In this document: positions 23,867 through 30,913 of the stretch, in pieces
Numbering within the stretch: the first letter of the stretch is position 1
Layout: the number at the start of each line of letters is the position of its first letter
Source of the DNA: Candidatus Desulfacyla euxinica
Lineage (GTDB): Bacteria; Desulfobacterota; DSM-4660; Desulfatiglandales; Desulfatiglandaceae
Length of the DNA: 32,649 nt
Assembly: GCA_014382715.1 (NCBI GenBank)
Contig: JACNJD010000247.1
Span: 3,906 to 36,554 of the forward strand
Reading direction: 5' to 3'
Notes under the pieces: generated by a model
What the model was told of the DNA's origin: nothing
Seen by the model: only the letters and a program-made list of their open reading frames with translations
The model's database searches: none
Program-made: the position numbers and the translations under genes

Positions 23867-24507
23867 TTGGATTCCCCCCGATTAATCAGGTAATTGCAGA
23901 TCGTAAAAATAATCAGCTGACAGGATTTTGCCCCCGGGTCGATGTGCCCCTTTGCTCTCTCTCCCAGATAAGAGGCTCTCCCTTTGGTTGCTGCGATATC
24001 TTTGGTAGACAGCATACCGCGTTCTGCCTCGGCCATCAACTGGCCTAACATCTCATTTTTTGACAAATTGTCTGTTTCAACGAGTTCGCTGAATAGGTTT
24101 GAGACCGGTATCAGGACGTCCATCATGGTTTTGTCCCCTACGTCCGCTTTTCCCCTTTGCTTGACTAATTCGACGCCGGAAGAAAACATTTTGGCAATCG
24201 TCTTGCTGTTATGAATATCATCTGAACCCGGGACTTTGGCCATGCCCATGAACATACTTGCAAATAAAGGACCTGCTGCACCACCGATGGAGGCCAATAA
24301 TGTCATTCCGATCTTATTCAGGGCATCCGCGGGTTTTAAAGAACCCAATTCTTCTTCTATTTCAAGAATTGCTTTCATGCCCCTTCTCATATTAATCACA
24401 TGATCGCCATCTCCAATAGCCTGATCTAGTTTTTCAATTTCAGAGGCATTGGCTTCATACGCCTTTTGCACTTCCTTTATTATTTGGATGATCATTTCAC
24501 TGCTCAT
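23863..24507 (-). CDS. dhaL: dihydroxyacetone kinase subunit DhaL
   Basis: Nucleotide-binding subunit, 214 aa, eight-helix barrel. The Mg-coordinating aspartates are in LDQAIGDGDHVINM (D28, D33, D35), with the ADP-site segment GGAAGPLFASMFMGMAK, GDKTMMDVL and the C-terminal GRASYLGERAKGHIDPGA. It overlaps both neighbours by ATGA, the ABC ATPase gene upstream and dhaK downstream, so kinase and transporter are translationally coupled. Whether it uses ADP as a fixed cofactor (DhaM-dependent) or exchanges ATP cannot be read from these motifs. Confidence 0.94.
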   Translation of the reverse strand: MSSEMIIQIIKEVQKAYEANASEIEKLDQAIGDGDHVINMRRGMKAILEIEEELGSLKPADALNKIGMTLLASIGGAAGPLFASMFMGMAKVPGSDDIHNSKTIAKMFSSGVELVKQRGKADVGDKTMMDVLIPVSNLFSELVETDNLSKNEMLGQLMAEAERGMLSTKDIAATKGRASYLGERAKGHIDPGAKSCQLIIFTICNYLINRGESK

Positions 24508-25517
24508 AAATACACCCTCTGAGATTCCTTATCAAAAAACAGCATATCATCTTTCCGGATAGTAATCTTTATATCCTTATCTGATTTTGAAATGGACTCC
24601 GGTTTCACAACCGCCCGTATTATTTCACCCATAAAGCTCATTGAAACTATCTCTTCGACCCCGAGATTCTGTATGGTTTCGATCCGCGCATCCAAGGTAC
24701 CCTTAGAATTCAATGACACCTTTTCAGGCCGAAAAGCGGTATATTCAACATTGGCAGGAAGTTCCATATTTAGTAACCTGGATGGAATCACATTTATCTT
24801 GGGTGAACCCAGTTTGGTGGCCACATAGACGGAGTTGGGATCATTATATATCTTTTCGGGTGGATCAATTTGTATGAGCGTCCCCTCCTTTATAATGCCA
24901 ATTCGATCGGCCATAGTCGTGGCTTCAACATGATCGTGGGTTACAAACAGCAGAGTGGCTCCAAGCTGGACCTGAATATTTTTTAATTCCAGCCTCAGTT
25001 CTTCCCTTAGCTTGGCGTCAAGTGAAGATAGAGGCTCGTCCATCAAAAAAATATTGGGTTCTCTGACCAAAGCCCTTCCGAGTGCGACCCTCTGCATTTC
25101 TCCACCGGAAAGATGTGTTGCCTTGTTTTTTAATTTATCTTCAATATGCAGGGTTTTTGCAATATCACGAACAGTTTTGTCAATCTGATCTTTGCTTAAA
25201 GATCTTAATGGTGATCTGAGAGGAAACGCCAGATTATTATAGACCGTATAATTCGGGTATAAAGAGTATTGCTGAAATACAAAGGCAACATCTCTTTTGG
25301 CCGGCTGGGCTTGGGTTACGTCTTCATTGCCTATAAAGATCTTGCCCTCGTCGGCCTGTTCCAAACCTGCTATCAATCTTAAGGTTGTCGTTTTACCTGC
25401 GCCTGTGGGGCCTAACAAAACTACAAATTCACCGTCGTTGACAGTAAACGAAAGATTGGAAACGGCATTTATCTCCCCAAATTGTTTCGATACGTTTTCT
25501 ATTTTGACTTCAGACAT
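24504..25517 (-). CDS. ABC transporter ATPase, UgpC/MalK family (second of two)
   Basis: Nucleotide-binding subunit of a carbohydrate-type ABC importer, 337 aa. Walker A GPTGAGKTT, Q-loop FVFQQYSLYPN, signature LSGGEMQRVALGRAL, Walker B FLMDEPLSSLD and the switch His in FVTHDH are all present. A C-terminal regulatory TOBE-like domain follows from about residue 235. It is clearly non-identical to the other ATPase of the operon, so they probably form a heterodimer, as GlpS/GlpT do in the rhizobial glycerol importer. Threonine rather than serine in Walker A (GPTG) is unusual for MalK but typical of one member of such pairs. Confidence 0.92.
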   Translation of the reverse strand: MSEVKIENVSKQFGEINAVSNLSFTVNDGEFVVLLGPTGAGKTTTLRLIAGLEQADEGKIFIGNEDVTQAQPAKRDVAFVFQQYSLYPNYTVYNNLAFPLRSPLRSLSKDQIDKTVRDIAKTLHIEDKLKNKATHLSGGEMQRVALGRALVREPNIFLMDEPLSSLDAKLREELRLELKNIQVQLGATLLFVTHDHVEATTMADRIGIIKEGTLIQIDPPEKIYNDPNSVYVATKLGSPKINVIPSRLLNMELPANVEYTAFRPEKVSLNSKGTLDARIETIQNLGVEEIVSMSFMGEIIRAVVKPESISKSDKDIKITIRKDDMLFFDKESQRVYL

Positions 25518-25533
25518 TTACACTCTTCAATCT

Positions 25534-26616
25534 TCAATTGATGAATTGACTTTTTATTGCAGTTTCGTCATCCCCGTTAAAAATAATAATGCTGTTAGAA
25601 TCAAATTCCAAACCAACATTATCACCAAATTTTGCATTAATTACACTTGGAGCCCTTACTTTGATCCTTCCGAATTCGGTGTCAACGGTTATAATTTTGT
25701 TGGCGCCAAGATACTCAACGCCATATACTTTACCCCTGATATCACCTTTGTTTACTATCTTTATGTTTTCCGGCCGTATTCCCAGATAGTTAAAATCGAT
25801 ATTGCTGTCTTCATGACATTCGGGGATGGTTAGATTTGAACCGTTTATTTTCACGGATGTACTCCCCTTTTGCACAAAGGCATTAACGTCAATAAAATTC
25901 ATTGCAGGGCTTCCGATAAAACTCCCTACGAATTTTGCGCGTGGTTTATTGTAGATGGTCAACGGATCATCTGCCTGAAGCATAACGCCCTTATCCATAA
26001 TCCCGATCCGGTCCCCCATGGCCATGGCTTCATTCTGGTCATGTGTGACATAAACGGTTGTTGCGTCAATATCATTATGCATTTTTTTGAGTTCAAAAGA
26101 CATGGATTCTCTGAATTCGGCATCTAACGATCCGAGAGGTTCGTCCATTAGAAAGGCTTTCGGTCTCCGGATAATTGCCCTTCCCAGGGCAACTCTCTGT
26201 TTGTCCCCACCCGATAAAGCAGAGACTTTTGATTTCAATAGATTGTCAAGATGCAGTAATTTCCCAACTTCCCGGACCCTTTTCCTGATTTCGGATCTAC
26301 CTGTTCCCTGGGTTTTCAAAGGGAAACCAATGTTTTTTTCCACATTCATGTGTGGGTATAGAGCAAACATTTGAAATACAAAAGCTATATTTCTTTGAGA
26401 TGCCCGCAAAAAGGTTATGTCTTCCGTGTCTAAAAATATTTTCCCATGCGTTGGAAACTCCAGGCCGGCTATCATCCGCAAGGTCGTTGTTTTCCCACAT
26501 CCCGACGGCCCAAGCAACACGAAAAAATCCCCATTTCTGATTGTGAGACTGGAGTTGGTTACGGCTACAAAATCCCCAAACTGCTTCTTTAAATCCTCTA
26601 TTACAATCTCAGCCAT
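25534..26616 (-). CDS. ABC transporter ATPase, UgpC/MalK family (first of two)
   Basis: Partner ATPase, 360 aa. Walker A GPSGCGKTT, Q-loop FVFQMFALYPH, signature LSGGDKQRVALGRAI (Lys where Gln or Met is usual), Walker B FLMDEPLGSLD, and VTHDQNEAMAMGDRIG. The C-terminal TOBE-like part includes GIRPENIKI. All catalytic elements are intact in both ATPases, so both sites could hydrolyse ATP. It is 11 bases downstream of the small membrane-protein gene and 16 bases upstream of the second ATPase. Confidence 0.92.
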   Translation of the reverse strand: MAEIVIEDLKKQFGDFVAVTNSSLTIRNGDFFVLLGPSGCGKTTTLRMIAGLEFPTHGKIFLDTEDITFLRASQRNIAFVFQMFALYPHMNVEKNIGFPLKTQGTGRSEIRKRVREVGKLLHLDNLLKSKVSALSGGDKQRVALGRAIIRRPKAFLMDEPLGSLDAEFRESMSFELKKMHNDIDATTVYVTHDQNEAMAMGDRIGIMDKGVMLQADDPLTIYNKPRAKFVGSFIGSPAMNFIDVNAFVQKGSTSVKINGSNLTIPECHEDSNIDFNYLGIRPENIKIVNKGDIRGKVYGVEYLGANKIITVDTEFGRIKVRAPSVINAKFGDNVGLEFDSNSIIIFNGDDETAIKSQFIN

Positions 26617-26627
26617 AATAACTCGCT

Positions 26628-26819
26628 TTATTCCGGAAAATGACTCACGACAATGAATGCAATTGTGCCAAACAATATGAACTTGAAAGAATGGGAGTAC
26701 ACCAACAAAGAAAATGGTTGCATGAACATGAAAACCCCCAAACCGATAATTAATGATGCAATATTTTCTAATGAATTCCTGCCCAGTATATTAAACCCGC
26801 GGTCCTTTGTAGTTTTCAT
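26628..26819 (-). CDS. 63-aa membrane protein within the transporter operon
   Basis: Small protein with a polar N-terminus (about 18 residues) and two hydrophobic segments, IASLIIGLGVFMFMQPFSLL and FKFILFGTIAFIVV, predicted to form a membrane hairpin. Its ATG overlaps the TGA of the second permease (ATGA), strong evidence that it is translated. A comparably placed small membrane protein (DUF2160) is encoded in rhizobial glycerol ABC operons. This one is shorter and I cannot claim homology. It could be an accessory or stabilising subunit. Confidence 0.75.
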   Translation of the reverse strand: MKTTKDRGFNILGRNSLENIASLIIGLGVFMFMQPFSLLVYSHSFKFILFGTIAFIVVSHFPE

Positions 26820-27772
26820 CGTTTAACAGCTCCAAACGTGATGCCTCGTAACAAGTGTTTCTTTAATAAAACCGTAAAGACAACCACCGGCAGCAAAAAT
26901 ATCATGGTAGCCGCTGAGATGGCCGGCCAATCCAGGCCTCCCTCCCCGATGATTGTCGGAATGAAAGGGGGCAGCGTCTGTGCTTCTCTGAACGTAAGCA
27001 AAATGGCGAAGGCGTATTCATTCCAAGCGAAAATCAAACAGAAAATGGCAGTGGCGGCAATACCGGTTGCCGCCTGGGGTAAAATGATTTTAAAAAAGGC
27101 GCTCATCCTTGAGTAACCGTCCACCATAGCCGCGTCCTCATATTCCTTTGGGATTTCATCTATAAAACCCTTCAATAACCATACCGACAGGCTTAGATTC
27201 ACGACGGTATAAAGCATAATCATCCCGAGATGTGAATCACTTAAGCCAAGTTTCCTGTACATTAAAAAGATCGGAACCGCTGCTGCAATGGGAGGGAACA
27301 TGCGTGTTGACAGGACAAAAAACAGAAGGTCGTTTTTCAAGGGTATTCGAAATCTGGAAAAGGCATATGCCGCAATGGTCCCAAAAAACACCGAAAAAAA
27401 TGTGGCGCCGAAACCGATAATGATCGAATTGACGAACCGCTGAATAAATCGGGAAGGCCCGGCTATGACCATATTTCTTTTACGGACAATTTCTTCATAC
27501 CATGTTTTAGGGGGCGGCAATGTTTCTAAATACTCCGCAGATTGCCGGGTTCTTTGCGTGAACAAATTGACGAACCCTTCCAGCGATGGCTCGGAAATTA
27601 TCTTTGGTGGATATGAAATGGCATCTGTAACGCTCTTAAACGCTGTCGATACAATCAATACCATTGGGATGAATGCTATGGATGCATAAAGTATAATCAA
27701 GAAGGCAGCAATCCTCCGGCTGGTTGCAGAGGGCTCCAATGGGGATCTGGTTGTATCTCGAGATGCTGACAT
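26816..27772 (-). CDS. carbohydrate ABC transporter permease (MalG/UgpE type)
   Basis: Inner-membrane permease, 318 aa, about six transmembrane segments, first at residues 22-46. The EAA loop that docks to the ATPase reads EYEDAAMVDGYSRMSAFFKI followed by ILPQA. The N-terminal periplasmic loop is extended (about residues 60-105), as seen in polyol-type permeases. It pairs with the permease encoded five bases upstream. Confidence 0.92.
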   Translation of the reverse strand: MSASRDTTRSPLEPSATSRRIAAFLIILYASIAFIPMVLIVSTAFKSVTDAISYPPKIISEPSLEGFVNLFTQRTRQSAEYLETLPPPKTWYEEIVRKRNMVIAGPSRFIQRFVNSIIIGFGATFFSVFFGTIAAYAFSRFRIPLKNDLLFFVLSTRMFPPIAAAVPIFLMYRKLGLSDSHLGMIMLYTVVNLSLSVWLLKGFIDEIPKEYEDAAMVDGYSRMSAFFKIILPQAATGIAATAIFCLIFAWNEYAFAILLTFREAQTLPPFIPTIIGEGGLDWPAISAATMIFLLPVVVFTVLLKKHLLRGITFGAVKR

Positions 27773-27777
27773 GATTG

Positions 27778-28683
27778 TTATTTCTCTTTGAGTTTATTCA
27801 GAAGCTTAACGTAGATGTTTCCTGCTCCCAGTACCGTCACAAAAAGAATGACAGCAAAAGCAGAGCTATAGCCGGTTCTCCATTTTTCAAAGGCCGCCCT
27901 CTTGAGGTGTATGGAAGCCAGTTCCGTAATAGATCCGGGCCCGCCGCCCGTCAGTTCATTGACCAAATCAAACATCTTGAAATTCTCTATGCCTCTGAGC
28001 AATACCGCCAGCATTAGAAACGGCAGTACGGAAGGGAGGGTGATATGTATAAACTGCTGCCATTTACTGGCCCGGTCAACTTCCGCGGCTTCGTAAAGAT
28101 AATCAGGGATAGACCGTAAACCGGCCAGACACATGAGCATTACAAACGGTGTCCACATCCATGTATCAACGATAATAATACTCCAGGGAGCCAGAGAGAC
28201 ATTTCCAATCATCGTAAATTCACCGAAATTATGAATAGCGTTCACGATATGATTGAAGAGACCTGCCTGAGGCTGGTATATGTATTTCCAAAAAACACCC
28301 ACGACCGCCGGAGAAAGCATCATCGGCAAAACAACGATTGTCGTCAATACTTCATGACCTTTGAACTTCTTGTTCAATAGCAATGCTAAAATGAGGCCGA
28401 GGAGTGCTTGAAAAAAAATGGTCCAGAACAAAAAATGTGCCGTGGCCTGCAGATTAAGCCATACATCTTCGTCGGTTAATATTTTTTCGTACCACTTCAA
28501 CCCAACCCACGCAATTTCAACGCCGCGTCTATTGGCCTTATAGTTGGTGAAAGATAAATAAACCGTCCATATGAGAGGATAAATATTGATAAACAGCAAT
28601 AATATTATAGTTGGGAGAGTGAAGAGCCATGCCATAGTACGGTCAGACATGTTTAACAGTTTCCTATTGATTGTTTTTAGCAT
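27778..28683 (-). CDS. carbohydrate ABC transporter permease (MalF/UgpA type)
   Basis: Inner-membrane permease, 301 aa, six predicted transmembrane segments, starting with WLFTLPTIILLLFINIYPL. EAA loop: YLYEAAEVDRASKWQQFIHI then TLPSV. It is the first permease gene after the binding-protein gene and separated from it by 318 bases containing a dispersed repeat and a long hairpin, which may tune relative expression. Confidence 0.92.
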   Translation of the reverse strand: MLKTINRKLLNMSDRTMAWLFTLPTIILLLFINIYPLIWTVYLSFTNYKANRRGVEIAWVGLKWYEKILTDEDVWLNLQATAHFLFWTIFFQALLGLILALLLNKKFKGHEVLTTIVVLPMMLSPAVVGVFWKYIYQPQAGLFNHIVNAIHNFGEFTMIGNVSLAPWSIIIVDTWMWTPFVMLMCLAGLRSIPDYLYEAAEVDRASKWQQFIHITLPSVLPFLMLAVLLRGIENFKMFDLVNELTGGGPGSITELASIHLKRAAFEKWRTGYSSAFAVILFVTVLGAGNIYVKLLNKLKEK

Positions 28684-28710
28684 ATTTCAGTTTGTTGTGT
28701 TTTGATAAAA

Positions 28711-28818
28711 TCGTAAAAGTCACTGACCCGTTTTCGTCATTCCCGCGTACGCGGGAATCCAGGGAAATCATCCTGCCGCCGGCGTGGACGGCCTTGGAGA
28801 CTTTTTACGAGACCATCA
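28711..28818 (+). repeat. dispersed palindromic element, copy 4, inside the ABC operon
   Basis: TCGTAAAAGTC (one A short of the consensus arm) at 28711, the hairpin core ATTCCCGCGTACGCGGGAAT, a diverged second inner hairpin (CCGCCGGCGTGGACGG) and the terminal arm GACTTTTTACGA (28799-28810). It lies between the solute-binding-protein stop and the first permease start, in the transcript of the operon. Confidence 0.87.
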
Positions 28819-28891
28819 TTCTTGTATGAAAAAACAAGAAAGCATCTCCCATTTCCCGCCATACTCTTGACATTTCAATACAATGCTTAGA

Positions 28892-28950
28892 TGCAGGCGC
28901 GGCTTCAGCCGCACGGTGTTGATGGTCGTACGGCTGAATCCGAACCTGCA
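28892..28950. repeat. long imperfect hairpin after the binding-protein gene
   Basis: TGCAGG (28892-28897) pairs with CCTGCA (28945-28950) and TTCAGCCG (28904-28911) with CGGCTGAA (28931-28938). The result is a long interrupted stem 50 bases downstream of the binding-protein stop. It is a candidate partial terminator or 3'-end stabiliser. Confidence 0.5.
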
Positions 28951-29001
28951 AATAAAGTATGAACTATTTCAGACTTTTCTGGAAAATGCTGGATAGAAGG
29001 T

Positions 29002-30330
29002 CTATTTCTTGAGTTTTCCCTCTTCTATAAAAACTTCTTCCCAGTCGGCCTTGAGTTTATCCAAGGCTTGTTTTGCGGTACCCTTGTTGCCAACAACATA
29101 ATCGTGAACACGTTTCTGCATGGGCAGCATCAATTCCACGAAAAAGGGTTCCTGCCAGAAGTCTTTGACTTTTTCCATCGAGTCGAGAAAACCCTGTGCG
29201 TAAGGCTGTGATTCTGCGAATTTAGGGTCAAGAAGAACCGCTTTATGACATGAATAACCACCCAGCTTCCACCATTTTTTCTGAACCTCGGGTTGAGCAA
29301 ACCATTTGATATACTGAAGCGCCAAATCCTTCTTATCGGAATAGGCGACTACTGACATACCCTGGCCGCCCAACGTTGCCCCGGGGGACAATTGGTCGGG
29401 GTTGGAAAAGAAACCGGTTTTTCCAAAGCCAACGTTTTCATTCTTGTTGATGCCAGGAAAAAAGGCGTACCAGTTCATCTGCATGGCAACCTGACCGGAG
29501 GTATATGCATCAAGGTCCGCCGACATATAAGCATCGGAATGCCCTGGGGGAGTACAGCAATCGTAAAGGTCCTTATAGAATTCCAAGGCTTCCACAGCGT
29601 TTGGACTGTTTACATATCCTTCCATATGGTACGGCTTATTGGGGTCCTGATATTGAAACCCCCAGGCATACATCGCGGAGGTAACACCCATGGTAATCCC
29701 TTCCGAACCTCTTTCTGTAAAGATCGCTACCCCATACCGTTTCTTGCCGTCAATCACCCGCCCCTGAAAAAATTTGGCAACATCCTTTAATTCCGTCCAT
29801 GTCTTTGGCGGAGCCAGCGGGTAGCCATATTTTTTCTTAAATGCTTTCTTAAGTTCCGGTTTTTCAAACCAGTCCTTTCGATAGGTCCAGGCATTGGCAT
29901 CGCCAAAAGCAGGTAGAGCATAATAGTTCGGAGTACCTTTAGGCCAGGTCGAATAGCCGTAAACAGTGGGCGCAAGGAAGTTATCCATGGAAATACCTTC
30001 CTTATCAAAGAAATCATTCAATTTCACATAATGCCCATATACGGCACCACCGCCGATCCATTGACTATCCCCGATCAAAACATCAAATGTCTTACCCCCC
30101 TGGTTCAGTTCATTTAACATCCTGTCGGCAAAATTCGGCCAGGGAACGAATTCAAATTTGACTTTAATTCCGGTTTGCTTTGTGAAATCCTTGGACAATT
30201 CAACCAATGCATTTGCCGGGTCCCAGGCAGCCCATCCCAGGGTGATGAACTTGTCATCTGCATTAGCCGTGCCGAGAGCGAACATGCTGAGCAAAATAGC
30301 TGCAACTGTAAATAGTCTAATTTTTTTCAT
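29002..30330 (-). CDS. extracellular solute-binding protein, polyol/sugar type
   Basis: Periplasmic receptor of the ABC importer, 442 aa. A clear Sec signal (MKKIRLFTVAAILLSMFAL, cleavage near TANA-DD) lacks a lipobox Cys. The mature protein is a family-1 (MalE/UgpB-like) two-lobed fold: SKDFTKQTGIKVKFEFVPW, FDVLIGDSQWIGGGAV, YALPAFGDANAWTYRKDWF and QMNWYAFFPG, with many aromatic residues suited to stacking on a sugar or polyol. The rhizobial glycerol receptor GlpV is much longer, so glycerol should not be assumed. AAAAGGAGA lies eight bases before the ATG. It is the first gene of an eight-gene operon ending in dhaK. Confidence 0.92.
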   Translation of the reverse strand: MKKIRLFTVAAILLSMFALGTANADDKFITLGWAAWDPANALVELSKDFTKQTGIKVKFEFVPWPNFADRMLNELNQGGKTFDVLIGDSQWIGGGAVYGHYVKLNDFFDKEGISMDNFLAPTVYGYSTWPKGTPNYYALPAFGDANAWTYRKDWFEKPELKKAFKKKYGYPLAPPKTWTELKDVAKFFQGRVIDGKKRYGVAIFTERGSEGITMGVTSAMYAWGFQYQDPNKPYHMEGYVNSPNAVEALEFYKDLYDCCTPPGHSDAYMSADLDAYTSGQVAMQMNWYAFFPGINKNENVGFGKTGFFSNPDQLSPGATLGGQGMSVVAYSDKKDLALQYIKWFAQPEVQKKWWKLGGYSCHKAVLLDPKFAESQPYAQGFLDSMEKVKDFWQEPFFVELMLPMQKRVHDYVVGNKGTAKQALDKLKADWEEVFIEEGKLKK

Positions 30331-30500
30331 TCACTTGTCTCCTTTTCATGAAAGATCTAGGGTATGCGTTTCACTTCAGCCACAACAGTATTCCGTAATT
30401 GCAAACATTGTCTCTGCCAGTAACGATCCGTAAAGAATCTGAGAAAAAAATGATATTTTCTCCTGTTCAGATTAATGTTGTCATCATGAAATCCTGCTTA

Positions 30501-30531
30501 CTAAAAGTCTGTCTGCAAAACCACCTCCTTT
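30501..30531 (-). promoter_or_regulatory. orphan Shine-Dalgarno with a five-codon reading frame
   Basis: On the minus strand AAAGGAGGT (30531-30523) is a perfect ribosome-binding sequence, but no gene follows. Four bases on, TTG-CAG-ACA-GAC-TTT-TAG is the only frame. It lies about 190 bases before the binding-protein start and could be a leader mini-ORF or ribosome standby site. Confidence 0.3.
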
Positions 30532-30576
30532 CAACGGGCTGTGTGGTGTTTGTCTCTGGTCATTCCAAAATTTGCA

Positions 30577-30596
30577 AAATGAGCGCTTCCCAAAAT
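30577..30596 (-). promoter_or_regulatory. LacI-family operator-like palindrome
   Basis: On the minus strand TTTTGGGAAGCGCTCATTTT has the central AGCGCT and partial dyad typical of LacI/GalR-family operators (CcpA/RbsR-like half-sites around a CG step). It is about 250 bases upstream of the binding-protein gene. No LacI-family gene is in the window. Confidence 0.4.
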
Positions 30597-30876
30597 GTTA
30601 TTTTAGATTGGCAACATTTTTCGACTTTTTCATGCACATTAACAGCAATAATTCGTTAAAACGACCCCGCATTGTCCATAAATTAAGCTGTCAACAATAG
30701 GCCCATACTAAATTAAATGTCAAGTGTCTTTTTCTCTTGCTCTGAAATCCGATATAAGGATTGAAAAAAGTGAATTACATGGAGTTATAATATTGAGGTC
30801 GTGTAGAATAGAGCTCATGTTGTGAGGCTTCTGCTCAATTAGGGTTGGTTAAGGATCATGAATCTGAATAGTCCAT

Positions 30877-30899
30877 AGGAAAACGGCTCGCCCAGAGCC
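30877..30899 (-). terminator. rho-independent terminator of the DUF6635-like gene
   Basis: Reading on the minus strand, GGCTC-TGGGC-GAGCC (30899-30885) is followed by GTTTTCC, 15 bases beyond the stop codon of the minus-strand gene. Short GC stem plus T-run is a standard intrinsic terminator, if a modest one. Confidence 0.55.
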
Positions 30900-30913
30900 T
30901 GGTAATCTATACC

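Larger units (their letters stand above)
30331..30876. other. leader and upstream region of the ABC/dha operon
   Basis: About 550 bases without a gene. It holds the LacI-like operator and the orphan Shine-Dalgarno sequence listed separately. The rest is AT-rich. I could not find a convincing -35/-10 pair reading toward the binding-protein gene. Confidence 0.5.

Noticed and set aside
6635-28818. Repeats as CRISPR
   Set aside because: Copies are kilobases apart, bounded by inverted repeats, without spacers or cas genes.
30519-30533. Plus-strand ACCTCCTTTC resembling the 3' end of 16S rRNA
   Set aside because: No other 16S sequence is adjacent; it is the complement of a Shine-Dalgarno sequence on the minus strand.
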